Assembly: GCA_000155695.1 (NCBI GenBank)
Contig: DS990592.1
Span: 563,919 to 627,918 of the forward strand
Direction of reading: 5' to 3'
Length of the DNA: 64,000 bases
Source of the DNA: Verrucomicrobiia bacterium DG1235
GTDB taxonomy: Bacteria; Verrucomicrobiota; Verrucomicrobiia; Opitutales; Opitutaceae
Part shown: positions 18,223 through 26,858 of the stretch, in pieces
Numbering within the stretch: the stretch's first letter is position 1
How the letters are laid out: each line of letters begins with the position of its first letter
Translations under genes and position numbers: made by a program
The notes under the pieces: model-generated
What the model was told of the DNA's origin: nothing
Databases searched by the model: none
What the model saw: the letters and a program-made list of their open reading frames with translations, nothing else

Positions 18223-19959
18223 ATGGCTGCACTAGAAGTTGTATTATTTATTGTATCAGTGGTCGGCGTAATCGCCCTCGGCATTTGGAAAAGCCGGGAC
18301 GAAGACACGACTGGCGAAAAAGGCGCGACTGATTATTTCCTCGCCGGACGCGGACTCACCTGGTGGCTGGTCGGCTTTTCGCTGATCGCCGCGAATATTT
18401 CCACGGAGCAGTTCGTGGGCATGTCTGGTTCTTCCGCTAACTGGCTTGGCATGGCGATCGCTTCCTACGAGTGGATGGCGGCTTTGACGCTGATCGTGGT
18501 CGGCTTCTGGTTTTTGCCAAAGTTTCTCAAAGCGGGGCTTTATACGATTCCGGAGTTTTTGGAGTATCGTTTCGACGGCGTGGCTCGCTTGGCGATGGCG
18601 ATTCCAGCGATCGTGACGCTCGTTTTCGTGACGACTTCGTCGGTTATCTTTTCCGGGGCGAAGTTCGTTTCCGAATACTACAACGATGTGCCCGTCATCA
18701 ACGACCTTACCACGATGTGCTGGCTCATCGCGGGCTTTGCTGCGGCTTACGTCTTCGTAGGCGGCCTGAAGGCCTGCGCTTGGACTGACTTGATTTGGGG
18801 AGTCGCCTTGATTCTCGGGGGCGTGATCGTGATGACTTTCGCTTTCAATCTTCTGGCGGAAAAGCCTGCCGAGGAGCTGATCCTTACCAAGGTGCAAAAC
18901 TCGAATGCCACTGTAGCGGACCTCGAAGCGGCTGGGGCTTGGGAGCGCTTTATGCTTCTAAACGACGGTGTCGATGGTGAAGCCGTGGCTCGAAACGGAC
19001 CGAATGGTTCCGGCGGCAAGGTTCACATGGTACGTCCGAAGGAAGATTCCGATATTCCTTGGACGGCGCTTTTGATCGGTCTTTGGATTCCTAATTTCTT
19101 CTACTGGGGCCTCAACCAGTACATCGTGCAGCGAACGCTGGGCTCGAAGTCATTGGCCGAGGGGCAGAAGGGTATCGTCCTCGCTGCGTTCCTGAAGCTG
19201 ATCATCCCTTTCGTGGTAGTGATTCCGGGGATACTCGCGTACAATCTTTTCAGCGGCGACTTGATGAATACGGCAACGGGCGAATTCGACTATGACCGGG
19301 CGTTCCCAGTGCTTGTGAGAAATCTCATTAAGCCGACGCCATGGATTTCCTGGTTCGTGCTAGCCGCTCTTTGTGGCGCCGTCATTAGCTCGCTCGCTTC
19401 GATGCTGAATTCTGCTTCGACGATTGCCACCATGGATTTGTATTCAAAATTCTCTGGCGAGAAGAATCCGGCGAAGCTGGTCAAGGTTGGCCGCTTCTTC
19501 GTAGTGGTCTTCGTCATCCTGGCGGCGATCGTGGCTCCAATGTTGAACGATCTCACCAGCATCTTCGCTTACATTCAGGAGTTCCAGGGCTTCATTTCTC
19601 CCGGTATTTTGGCGGTGTTTATCTTCGGATTCTTCTCGCCGCGCACGCCGCGTTATTTTGGCGCCGTGGGCATCGGAACGAATGTCGTGGCCTACGGAGC
19701 CTTCAAGTGGTTGCTCGGTCCTTGGATCGTGTCCAACGGCTGGTGGTACGCTGACTCGATGGCATTCCTCGATCGCATGGCGATATGTTTCTTCATCGTT
19801 ATCCTCGTTGGCGCTATCCTGACAATGATCAGTCCGCTTCCAAAGGCGGTAGTCATGCCGGAAAACAAGGAGATCGAGCTCAAGTCCTCCGGTCCTGCCA
19901 AGTTCTGGGGCGGAATGGTCGCTCTCGCGACTTTCGGACTTTACGCGGTCTTCTGGTAG
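18223..19959 (+). CDS. Sodium:solute symporter (SSS/SGLT family)
   Basis: Inner-membrane Na+-coupled transporter of 578 aa with about 14 hydrophobic helices. Family signatures include 'TDYFLAGRGLTWWLVGFSLIAANIS' (residues ~36-60), 'TIPEFLEYRFDG', 'VFVGGLKACAWTDL' and 'LNQYIVQRTLGSKSLAEGQKG'. These belong to the SGLT-like branch that carries sugars in Verrucomicrobia and Bacteroidetes. There is an insertion of ~70 residues between helices ('AEKPAEELILTKVQ...MVRPKEDSD'). The GH43/esterase cluster 3 kb upstream suggests a sugar substrate, which is inference. A terminator follows. Confidence 0.93.
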   Translation: MAALEVVLFIVSVVGVIALGIWKSRDEDTTGEKGATDYFLAGRGLTWWLVGFSLIAANISTEQFVGMSGSSANWLGMAIASYEWMAALTLIVVGFWFLPKFLKAGLYTIPEFLEYRFDGVARLAMAIPAIVTLVFVTTSSVIFSGAKFVSEYYNDVPVINDLTTMCWLIAGFAAAYVFVGGLKACAWTDLIWGVALILGGVIVMTFAFNLLAEKPAEELILTKVQNSNATVADLEAAGAWERFMLLNDGVDGEAVARNGPNGSGGKVHMVRPKEDSDIPWTALLIGLWIPNFFYWGLNQYIVQRTLGSKSLAEGQKGIVLAAFLKLIIPFVVVIPGILAYNLFSGDLMNTATGEFDYDRAFPVLVRNLIKPTPWISWFVLAALCGAVISSLASMLNSASTIATMDLYSKFSGEKNPAKLVKVGRFFVVVFVILAAIVAPMLNDLTSIFAYIQEFQGFISPGILAVFIFGFFSPRTPRYFGAVGIGTNVVAYGAFKWLLGPWIVSNGWWYADSMAFLDRMAICFFIVILVGAILTMISPLPKAVVMPENKEIELKSSGPAKFWGGMVALATFGLYAVFW

Positions 19960-19988
19960 GAGAGTCCAGCTAGAAGACTAGGCTTTTA

Positions 19989-20018
19989 GGCGGTCCTTTT
20001 CGAAGGGCCGCCTTTTTT
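19989..20018 (+). terminator. Intrinsic terminator of the symporter gene
   Basis: A 10-bp stem (GGCGGTCCTT / AAGGGCCGCC, one G-U pair) with a UUCG tetraloop is followed by six T residues. It lies 30 bp downstream of the stop. Confidence 0.93.
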
Positions 20019-20045
20019 CTTGCTATGCCATTTAGCAGGGAGGTC

Positions 20046-20189
20046 ATGCTTCCGTTACGAAAGAAAGTATTAGGTATTTCGATACCGATAGCCTATTCGA
20101 TCGTTATCCTTTCTCTCAATGCCCAAAAGACCGTTCGGATATCACCGTTAACGACCCGAGAAGATGAATCTGCGGGATCTGCACCCTGA
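20046..20189 (+). CDS. Possible 47-aa small membrane/secreted peptide
   Basis: A short frame of 47 codons starts at an ATG preceded by GGGAGGTC. The SD-like run is strong but close to the ATG. The predicted peptide has a basic start (MLPLRKK), a hydrophobic stretch 'VLGISIPIAYSIVILSL' and a polar tail ending SAGSAP. This would be a signal-peptide or single-pass layout. It stops 3 bp before the 44-bp palindrome. I recognise no family, and it could be a chance frame or gene remnant. Confidence 0.3.
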   Translation: MLPLRKKVLGISIPIAYSIVILSLNAQKTVRISPLTTREDESAGSAP

Positions 20190-20192
20190 AAT

Positions 20193-20236
20193 TTTGCGCA
20201 ATCCAATGTCTAACGTTAGACATTGGATTGCGCAAA
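20193..20236. repeat. 44-bp perfect palindrome without a spacer
   Basis: The left arm (20193-20214) begins TTTGCGCAATCC and the right arm (20215-20236) ends GGATTGCGCAAA. All 22 positions per arm pair and there is no loop at the centre (TAAC|GTTA). It is intergenic between the symporter terminator and the end of the convergent thioesterase gene. No T run follows on the + strand. As RNA it would form a long hairpin; as DNA it could extrude a cruciform or be a binding or recombination site. Confidence 0.9.
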
Positions 20237-20288
20237 TTGGGGGGGAATCATCAATTGGCGGGGAAGAGGTGGATTTGGAGATTTTGGT

Positions 20289-20720
20289 TTAGGGTTCCTG
20301 GTCTTTTGGGATTTCGGCGAAAACCTCCCGCATCTCTTCTTCGATCGCTCGGGGTCGTCCACTTGTACGGTCAATGTATACCCAGTCGGATTCGCCTGAG
20401 GCGATGACCGCTTGGTCGCGGGCCCGGATGAACTTGTATTTACGCAGGGCGCTGGCGCGTTTGATGGTGCTTGGCCATGTGTAGACCAAAAGATCGTCTC
20501 CTTCAAGGGCCGGCCGGTGGTATTGGATAAAGTGACTGCGGATCACCCAGGTCGAGCCAAGTTCGTCTAGGCGTCTGCCGTCATAGCCGACTGAGCTCGA
20601 GTGAGCGTAGGCGACATCCTGCATCCATTGGACGTAGACGACATTGTTTACATGGCCGTTGACGTCGATATGCGGTTTAGAGACTTTGATAGTTTGATTG
20701 AAGATTCCTGATTCACTCAT
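20289..20720 (-). CDS. Acyl-CoA thioesterase (4HBT / hot-dog fold)
   Basis: Small hot-dog thioesterase of about 143 aa. The ATG at 20720 is preceded by AAGAG at proper spacing; an in-frame GTG lies at 20741. Family features are 'DVNGHVNNVVYVQWMQDVAYAHSSSVG' (conserved D-x-x-x-H-V-N-N before the long helix), 'WVIRSHFIQYHRPALEGDDL' and 'SDWVYIDRTSGRPRAI', as in YbgC/FadM-type enzymes that hydrolyse cytosolic acyl-CoA. The chain specificity is unknown. It is transcribed alone. Confidence 0.9.
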   Translation of the reverse strand: MSESGIFNQTIKVSKPHIDVNGHVNNVVYVQWMQDVAYAHSSSVGYDGRRLDELGSTWVIRSHFIQYHRPALEGDDLLVYTWPSTIKRASALRKYKFIRARDQAVIASGESDWVYIDRTSGRPRAIEEEMREVFAEIPKDQEP

Positions 20721-20837
20721 GATGCTCTTAAAGAGTTGCACGGAGGCTAGCGCGCGGATTGGCGTTTTCTCAAACTCTCATTTGGGCGAGTTGCGCTCCC
20801 GCTCTTTAGTCTTCAGTAAATCGACCCCAGCCAGAGA

Positions 20838-21623
20838 ATGCCCCGTATGATCCGTTTCCTAATCCCTATCCTGGCCCTTTGCGTGGCCGCCTTGCTGAGC
20901 TCCTGCTCTAAATCAGAAATCCCTATGAAGGACGATCGTCTTTTTGAACTCCGCGTTTATTATCCGCATCCCGGTAAGCTTGATGCTCTCAACAATCGCT
21001 TTCGCGATCATACGCTCGCCATCTTCGAGAAACATGGCATGGAGCATGTCGGTTATTGGCTGACGGAGGAGGATGAGCCGAAGTTGATCTATCTTATCGC
21101 TTTCGAAAGCAAGGCGGCCAAGGACAAGGCTTGGAAGGATTTTGTGGATGACCCGGATTGGAAGGCAGCCTATGCCAATTCGATTAAGGACGGGAAGCTA
21201 GTGGCTCGGGTTGACAGTACGATGCTTCGGACGACGGATTATTCTCCCGCCATCGTTCAAATTCAGGCGAATCCAGAGCGTCTTTTCGAGCTCCGCACTT
21301 ACAAGGCGACGGACGGTAACCTTTCCCATCTGGACGCTCGTTTTCGGGACCATACGATAGATCTTTTTGAGAAGCATGGCATGACGAACCTCGTTTATTT
21401 TCATGTGGCTGAAGACGAGGAAGGCTCTGAAGACACGCTAATCTATTTGCTCGCTCATAAGTCGCGCAAGGAACGTGACGCTAATTTCGGAGCCTTTGCT
21501 AAGGATCCCGCTTGGCAAGAGGCGAGGGCGGCATCGGAAGCCGCTGCAGGGGGTTCTCTTACCCAACCGGATGGCGTTAAGAACGTCTTCCTTCTCCCTG
21601 TCGATTATTCCAAGATCAAGTAA
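20838..21623 (+). CDS. Lipoprotein with two NIPSNAP domains
   Basis: 261-aa protein with a lipoprotein signal (hydrophobic stretch ending in 'LLSSC', Cys at residue 23). It has two tandem ferredoxin-like NIPSNAP domains: 'LFELRVYYPHPGKLDALNNRFRDHTLAIFEKHGMEHVGYW' and 'LFELRTYKATDGNLSHLDARFRDHTIDLFEKHGMTNLVYF'. The duplicated 'FRDHT..(I/L)FEKHGM' block is striking. The function of bacterial NIPSNAP lipoproteins is unknown. It precedes an epimerase by 8 bp and a DUF1080 gene, suggesting a carbohydrate-related transcript. Confidence 0.88.
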   Translation: MPRMIRFLIPILALCVAALLSSCSKSEIPMKDDRLFELRVYYPHPGKLDALNNRFRDHTLAIFEKHGMEHVGYWLTEEDEPKLIYLIAFESKAAKDKAWKDFVDDPDWKAAYANSIKDGKLVARVDSTMLRTTDYSPAIVQIQANPERLFELRTYKATDGNLSHLDARFRDHTIDLFEKHGMTNLVYFHVAEDEEGSEDTLIYLLAHKSRKERDANFGAFAKDPAWQEARAASEAAAGGSLTQPDGVKNVFLLPVDYSKIK

Positions 21624-21631
21624 GATTTTGT

Positions 21632-22654
21632 ATGAACGTCCTATTTGTTGGAGGCACTGGCATTATCAGCACCGCATGCGTGGAGCTCGCCTTGAAGCGG
21701 GGCATGTCGGTGAGTATTCTCAATCGCGGAAACCGTAAGGAGATTTCGGATACGCGATCGCTTGTCGCGGATGTTAACGATTTGGATGCGGCTCGCTCCG
21801 TACTAGGATCCGTGATCTGGGATGCGGTGGTGGATTTCACGGCGTTCAGCACGGAAGACATTGATCGGCGAATTGAGCTCTTCGGCGGCAAGACGCGTCA
21901 GTACATCTTTATCTCGTCAGCGAGCGCTTACCAGAAACCGATACAGGATTACATCATCACGGAGTCGACGCCTTTGGTGAATCCCTTTTGGGACTACTCG
22001 CGGAACAAGGCGGCCTGTGAGGAGAAGCTGCTCGATGCGGTACGGTCCGCGCGTTTGCCGGCAACTGTTGTTCGCCCGTCATTGACTTTTGGGGACACTC
22101 AAGCTCCGTTGGCGCTAAATAGCTGGCTGAAGCCTTACACTGCGATCGACCGTATGCGCAAAGGCAAGTCGGTCATCGTGCCGGGCGATGGCACTTCGCT
22201 TTGGACGGTTACGCACAACTCCGATTTTGCCAAAGGCCTTGTGGGGCTTTTGGGAAACGAAGCCGCAGTCGGTCACGCGTTTCACATCACTTCGGACGAG
22301 GTGCTGACTTGGGACCAGATCTATCGTTACACTGCGCAGGCTGCAGGCGTGGAGGAGCCGAAGCTGATCCATATTGCGAGCGACTTTATTGCGGAGTGTA
22401 TACCCGATATTGAAGGTTCGCTGATCGGCGACAAGTCAGCTTCGGCGGTATTTGATAACAGCAAGATCAAGCGCTTTGTGCCCGACTACGTGGCTACGAC
22501 CCGTTACGCGGATGGGATCAAGAGTACGATCAAAAATTTCGACTCGGACGAGAGTCTGCGATCGATCGATGAGGAAGCCAATCGCAACTACGACCTTTTG
22601 ATTGAAACCTATACCGCCGGATTGGCCGCAGCCAAAAAGGCGTTTTCTAGATAA
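21632..22654 (+). CDS. NAD-dependent epimerase/dehydratase family protein (extended SDR)
   Basis: Extended short-chain dehydrogenase of 340 aa. The Rossmann loop is 'VLFVGGTGIIST' at the N-terminus, Ser of the catalytic set is in 'YIFISSASAYQKP', and Tyr/Lys are in 'WDYSRNKAACEEKLL' (Y-x-x-x-K). 'VVRPSLTFGDTQAP' is the substrate-domain hinge. The group includes UDP-sugar epimerases and plant CSP41-like proteins; the exact substrate is not readable. It lies 8 bp after the NIPSNAP gene and 23 bp before the DUF1080 gene, so the three genes are probably one operon. Confidence 0.87.
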   Translation: MNVLFVGGTGIISTACVELALKRGMSVSILNRGNRKEISDTRSLVADVNDLDAARSVLGSVIWDAVVDFTAFSTEDIDRRIELFGGKTRQYIFISSASAYQKPIQDYIITESTPLVNPFWDYSRNKAACEEKLLDAVRSARLPATVVRPSLTFGDTQAPLALNSWLKPYTAIDRMRKGKSVIVPGDGTSLWTVTHNSDFAKGLVGLLGNEAAVGHAFHITSDEVLTWDQIYRYTAQAAGVEEPKLIHIASDFIAECIPDIEGSLIGDKSASAVFDNSKIKRFVPDYVATTRYADGIKSTIKNFDSDESLRSIDEEANRNYDLLIETYTAGLAAAKKAFSR

Positions 22655-22677
22655 GCTATTCGTCAACCCGCTCCAAA

Positions 22678-23724
22678 ATGAAAAAGAACCTGCCCCTGCT
22701 GTGCATCAGTATCGTCTCCATTTTCTGCTTACAATCTGTTCAGGCTGCCGATGAGTGGATTTCCCTCTTCGACGGGAAGTCTTTCGATGGCTGGAAGATC
22801 AACGAGCGTCCTGAATCATGGGCGATCGAGGACGGCTGTATCGTGACGAAAGGGGAGCGTTCGCATTTGTTCTACGCGGGTGAAGTCGCCGATCACGATT
22901 TCAAGAATTTCGTGTTTTCCGCGGAAGTCATGACTTCGCCCGGCGCGAATTCAGGGCTCTACATTCACACCAAGTTTCAGGACGAAGGTTGGCCTGCGGC
23001 GGGCTATGAGTGTCAGGTGATCAATTCGAATCCCGAAGGGCCTGCGAACTATATCGAGCACAAGATGACTGGTAGCGTTTATGCGGTTCGCAATACTTGG
23101 GAAGCGCCAGCTGCGGACAATGTCTGGTTCAGCTACAAGATCCGCGTTCAGGGGAAAACGATTCAGACCTATATTGATGGGCGCTTGATTTGTGAATACA
23201 CGGAGCCAGACAACGCGTGGCGTCCGGACGACAAGAAGGAACGTCTCCTCGGTTCGGGCACCTTCGCCATCCAGGCTCACGACCCCGGCAGCATAGTACG
23301 GTATCGAAATATCCGCGTGAAGCTTTTGCCCGACGATCTTCCAACACCTGGAAAGACGCTTTCCGACAAGGAACTCGATCAGCTCGTCACCAGCTTTTCC
23401 AACAGCAACCATGCTCTCGTCGATATCGGTATCGATACGCCGTCTCTCTCGTATGCTCAGAAGCAGGTAAAGACCTGCCGGACCTACGGGCTCAGTTTTA
23501 TCGCTGCGGATATTTCTCAGGCTCCAGCTAATTTGTTGGTCGTGAATGATCGTGACTCGGTTCCCAACGTCGAAGCCCTGAAGGCCGCTAAGGCTGCGGG
23601 AGCGAAGATCGTTTTCAGCTCGGGTGGCGCGACTGATATTGATGAAGCTCGCCTGAAGGCTCGTCTTCAAGCGATGCAGGCGGCGGATCTCGGCTGGTCG
23701 GATCTTTGGGTGCCCGGAAAATAG
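22678..23724 (+). CDS. Secreted DUF1080 (3-keto-disaccharide hydrolase-like) protein with extra C-terminal domain
   Basis: 348-aa exported protein with signal peptide 'LPLLCISIVSIFCLQSVQAA'. Residues ~24-225 form the DUF1080 concanavalin-like domain ('WISLFDGKSFDGWKI', 'NSGLYIHTKF', 'GYECQVINS', 'GTFAIQAHDPGSIVRYRNIRVK'). The domain is linked to hydrolysis of 3-keto-disaccharides. About 120 further residues ('ALVDIGIDTPSLSYAQKQVKTC...') form an alpha/beta segment that I do not recognise. It is third in the NIPSNAP-epimerase-DUF1080 run. Confidence 0.85.
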   Translation: MKKNLPLLCISIVSIFCLQSVQAADEWISLFDGKSFDGWKINERPESWAIEDGCIVTKGERSHLFYAGEVADHDFKNFVFSAEVMTSPGANSGLYIHTKFQDEGWPAAGYECQVINSNPEGPANYIEHKMTGSVYAVRNTWEAPAADNVWFSYKIRVQGKTIQTYIDGRLICEYTEPDNAWRPDDKKERLLGSGTFAIQAHDPGSIVRYRNIRVKLLPDDLPTPGKTLSDKELDQLVTSFSNSNHALVDIGIDTPSLSYAQKQVKTCRTYGLSFIAADISQAPANLLVVNDRDSVPNVEALKAAKAAGAKIVFSSGGATDIDEARLKARLQAMQAADLGWSDLWVPGK

Positions 23725-23788
23725 GCTTCGCCCTTCGATCCTAAATTTCAGGCTTTCCACTTGGTCGTAGCTAGGTAGAATTCTGGAC

Positions 23789-24481
23789 ATGGCATTGATT
23801 CTTGTAACGGGCGCCAGTCGTGGGATTGGCTTGGAGTTGGCATGTCAATACGCGGAGGCGGGCGATAAGGTGATTGCGACTTGTCGCGATCCGGAGACCG
23901 CTAATGCGCTGAAGCACCTCGAGCAAAGTCATCCGACTGTGGAGCTGCAGACGCTCGATGTGGTGGATTCGCTTTCTATCCTATCTCTCGCGAGCCTGCT
24001 TTCCAAGCGGGGGGACAAGCTCGATGTGCTAATCAACAACGCGGGTATGTTGGTGCAGGAAGATCCTGGCGAGTGGACGGCGGACGCGTTTTCGGCGAGC
24101 CTGGAAACTAACGTGGTGGGCCCGGCCATGATCATGCAGGCCTTTGAAAAGGTGATGGCTGATGGTGGGAAGATGATTAGTATTTCTTCTGGTCTCGGCT
24201 CCTTCGGAATGGCCTTGGACTTCGGCGGCCCGACGGGAACCTATGCAGCTAGCAAAGCGGCGCTGAACATGGTCGTTTGCCAATTGGCCCCTCGGCTGAA
24301 ACAGAAGGGGATTGTTGCGGTCGCATTCAATCCCGGCTGGGTGAAGACGGATATGGGCGGTCAGGAAGCCACTTATACTCCGCAGGAATCCGTATCCTCG
24401 CTTCGCGAGTCCTTCGCCAAGCTGACGCTTGATCAAGCAGGTCAGTTCATCGACCATAACTACGACTCGCTTCCGTGGTAA
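23789..24481 (+). CDS. Short-chain dehydrogenase/reductase (classical SDR)
   Basis: NAD(P)-dependent oxidoreductase of 230 aa. The cofactor loop is 'LVTGASRGIGLEL', 'NNAG' is at ~81-84, the catalytic Ser lies in 'MISISSGLGSFG', and Tyr/Lys are in 'TYAASKAAL' (Y-x-x-x-K). The C-terminus 'FNPGWVKTDMGG' is typical of C-factor-like SDRs. Its substrate is unknown. The ExbD gene starts just 14 bp after the stop. Confidence 0.9.
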   Translation: MALILVTGASRGIGLELACQYAEAGDKVIATCRDPETANALKHLEQSHPTVELQTLDVVDSLSILSLASLLSKRGDKLDVLINNAGMLVQEDPGEWTADAFSASLETNVVGPAMIMQAFEKVMADGGKMISISSGLGSFGMALDFGGPTGTYAASKAALNMVVCQLAPRLKQKGIVAVAFNPGWVKTDMGGQEATYTPQESVSSLRESFAKLTLDQAGQFIDHNYDSLPW

Positions 24482-24494
24482 TCTAGTAGACGTA

Positions 24495-24923
24495 GTGGCG
24501 ATCCAAGTACAGTCCCGCAGCAAAAGCCGTAAGGTCGCGAGCGTATCTATGGCCCCCATGATCGACATGGTGTTTCTTTTGCTGGTGTTTTTCATGACCG
24601 CTAGCGCGATGTCCCAAGCCGGCAGCAAGTTGGAGCTCGATCTGCCGGAGTCGCCCAATGCTGCGGTCGCCCAGGACTTTTCGGGGCGTCTCATTGTAAG
24701 CATCGATGCGGCGGGCGAGGCGTATCTAGGGACGCGGCGGCTCGATGCGGAGGAGTTGAGCGAGGCGCTGCTTGATTTTCGCGAGCAATCGCCGGGAGGG
24801 AAGGTGGCGATACGCGCGTCGAAAGAGACTCCGTTTTCCGCGATCAAGGGTCTTATGAAATTGGCTGCGACGGCGGGTATCGATAGTTATTTGTACGCGA
24901 CTTATCAGGCGGGAGGGGCTTGA
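24495..24923 (+). CDS. ExbD/TolR family biopolymer transport protein
   Basis: Inner-membrane protein of about 143 aa that, with an ExbB/TolQ-type partner, uses the proton gradient to energise outer-membrane transport. A single N-terminal helix contains 'SVSMAPMIDMVFLLLVFFM' with the proton-carrying Asp. The periplasmic domain follows ('KLELDLPES...VAIRASKETPFSAIKGLM'). I chose the GTG at 24495, which puts 'VAIQVQ' in line with 'MAIALK' of the next gene. An ORF-extending TTG at 24429 would overlap the SDR. No exbB/tolQ gene is in the neighbourhood. Confidence 0.87.
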   Translation: MAIQVQSRSKSRKVASVSMAPMIDMVFLLLVFFMTASAMSQAGSKLELDLPESPNAAVAQDFSGRLIVSIDAAGEAYLGTRRLDAEELSEALLDFREQSPGGKVAIRASKETPFSAIKGLMKLAATAGIDSYLYATYQAGGA

Positions 24924-24926
24924 GGG

Positions 24927-25370
24927 ATGGCGATAGCGTTGAAGCGAGATTCCGAGCGGAAAGAAGCTCACGAGCTGCCGATTGCTCCCATGATCGACGT
25001 GGTGTTTCTCCTGCTCGTCTACTTCATGGTCAGCTCCAGTATTCAGAAGCAGGAGGCGGATATTGGCTTTTCTCTGCCTGCTATGGTGAAGAGCAGCGAG
25101 CCGGTCGCGTTTCCCGACGAGCAGATTATCGAGATTGACGCGGAGGGAAGGGCGTGGGTGAACGGATACGCTTACGACGAGCCCAGCTCGCCAAACTATC
25201 AGCAGCTTGCTCGAATGTTGCAGCGGTTCCGCGAGGGAGCGGAAGCGAGTCAGTCGGCGGCCCGCGTGACGATTGCCCCCTCTGACCAGACGCCGCATCA
25301 AATGGTGGTGCGGGTGATGGATGCCTGTGAGCGGGCAGGGCTGGCCTCGGTGAGTTTCGCCATGGAGTGA
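24927..25370 (+). CDS. Second ExbD/TolR family protein
   Basis: 147-aa paralogue of the preceding gene. It has 'HELPIAPMIDVVFLLLVYFMVSSSIQKQEADIGFSLP' with the same Asp-containing helix, and ends with a periplasmic domain ('APSDQTPHQMVVRVMDACERAGL'). The ATG lies 3 bp after the stop of the first exbD and is preceded by a GAGGG motif. Two ExbD-type subunits in series are common in ExbB-ExbD-ExbD units, but here the ExbB part is missing from the locus. argH follows 66 bp downstream. Confidence 0.88.
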   Translation: MAIALKRDSERKEAHELPIAPMIDVVFLLLVYFMVSSSIQKQEADIGFSLPAMVKSSEPVAFPDEQIIEIDAEGRAWVNGYAYDEPSSPNYQQLARMLQRFREGAEASQSAARVTIAPSDQTPHQMVVRVMDACERAGLASVSFAME

Positions 25371-25436
25371 GCGGGACCGCGCTTCCGCGTAAACTTTCCT
25401 ATTGCTAAACGCGGGACGATGGAAAGCCTTCCCCGC

Positions 25437-26837
25437 ATGGCGAAAAAAGCTCAAGCGACCTGGGGTGGACGTTTCTCAAAAGGGCCGGCGGAACTCATGC
25501 TGGCCTTTAGCGAATCCGTGTCTTTCGACAAGCGACTCGCTCCCTACGATATCGAGGTGAACAAGGCGCATACGGCGATGCTTCAGCATATCGGACTACT
25601 CACCAAGAAGGAGCTTCGCGATATCCACAAGGGACTCGACACGCTCAGCAAGCAGATCGCGAAAGACGAGCTAGAGTGGAAGGCTGAGTTTGAGGACGTG
25701 CATATGAACATCGAGCAGGCCTTGACGAAGATCACGCCAGCTGCCGCCAAAATGCACACTGCGCGGAGTCGTAACGACCAAGTCGCCACCGACGTGCGTC
25801 TCTTTTTTAAGGATGCCTGCGGTCAGGTGATCGCTAAGCTTCAGTCTCTTTTGCAGGCGATTCTCGACATCGCCGACCAGAACCAAGGCGTATACATTCC
25901 TGGATACACGCACTTGCAGCGCGCCCAGCCGGTATCGGTTGCCCATCACTTGCTGGCCTATGTGGAAATGTTTGGACGCGATATCAAGCGTTTCGAAGAA
26001 GTCCTAGAGAACGCGAACTGGTGTCCGCTAGGATCTGGGGCGATCGCTGGCACGACGCTGCCGATTGATCGTGAGTTTACTGCGAAGGCGCTAGGATTCG
26101 TGAACAGTCGCGGCAAGGCGCAAGTTACGACCAATAGCATGGACTCGGTTGCGGATCGGGATCTCTTTCTCGATTTCGCCCATGCGTGCTCGGTGACGGC
26201 GACTCATATTTCGCGCGTCGCTGAGGATGTGATCATCTGGAATTCCTCGGAATTTGGATACGTCGAGCTTCCGGACGCGTTTTGTACTGGTTCCAGTTTG
26301 ATGCCGCAGAAGAAGAATCCCGATTCTCTGGAAATTCTTCGCGGAAAGTCCGGTCGGATCATTGGCAACGAGCAGTCGCTCTTCGTGATGGTTAAGGGGC
26401 TGCCGCTCACTTATAATCGCGATTTGCAGGAAGATAAGCCTCAGGTGTTCGATAGTTTTGATCAGATCAAGCTATGTCTGGATGTGTTGGCTGGCACGGT
26501 AGCTGGAATGGAGTTTCGCGTCGACCGTTGCTCGGACGCGGTTTCCGACCCGGCATTACTTGCTACGGATTTGGCCGATTATCTCGTCGAGCGTGGCGTG
26601 GCGTTTCGCGATGCTCACCACGTGGTGGGAGCATTGGTCGCTCTGGCGGAAAAGCTAGATTGTCCATTGCACGAGGTGCCGGATGAGAAGGCTAAGGCTT
26701 TGCATCCAAAAATTGGTGACGACTGGGTGGAGATTTTCGATCTCCAGCGAGCTATGAAGGCTCGTGAAGGAATCGGAATGCCCGGCCCGAAGCAAATTCG
26801 CAAGCAGTTGGCCCGCTGGCATAAGCTACTCGCTTAG
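25437..26837 (+). CDS. argH: Argininosuccinate lyase
   Basis: Last step of arginine synthesis: argininosuccinate to arginine and fumarate. Fumarase/aspartase-superfamily protein with N-terminal '[31 protein letters not shown]', 'HMNIEQALT', '[10 protein letters not shown]', '[12 protein letters not shown]', '[10 protein letters not shown]' and the signature loop '[15 protein letters not shown]' carrying the catalytic Ser. Length is standard (466 aa from 25437). An ATG at 25419 is the alternative start; I prefer 25437 because the family begins 'MAKK...WGGRF'. mutL follows 21 bp downstream. Confidence 0.96.
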   Translation: MAKKAQATWGGRFSKGPAELMLAFSESVSFDKRLAPYDIEVNKAHTAMLQHIGLLTKKELRDIHKGLDTLSKQIAKDELEWKAEFEDVHMNIEQALTKITPAAAKMHTARSRNDQVATDVRLFFKDACGQVIAKLQSLLQAILDIADQNQGVYIPGYTHLQRAQPVSVAHHLLAYVEMFGRDIKRFEEVLENANWCPLGSGAIAGTTLPIDREFTAKALGFVNSRGKAQVTTNSMDSVADRDLFLDFAHACSVTATHISRVAEDVIIWNSSEFGYVELPDAFCTGSSLMPQKKNPDSLEILRGKSGRIIGNEQSLFVMVKGLPLTYNRDLQEDKPQVFDSFDQIKLCLDVLAGTVAGMEFRVDRCSDAVSDPALLATDLADYLVERGVAFRDAHHVVGALVALAEKLDCPLHEVPDEKAKALHPKIGDDWVEIFDLQRAMKAREGIGMPGPKQIRKQLARWHKLLA

Positions 26838-26858
26838 TAACTGCTGCATCCTAGATAG

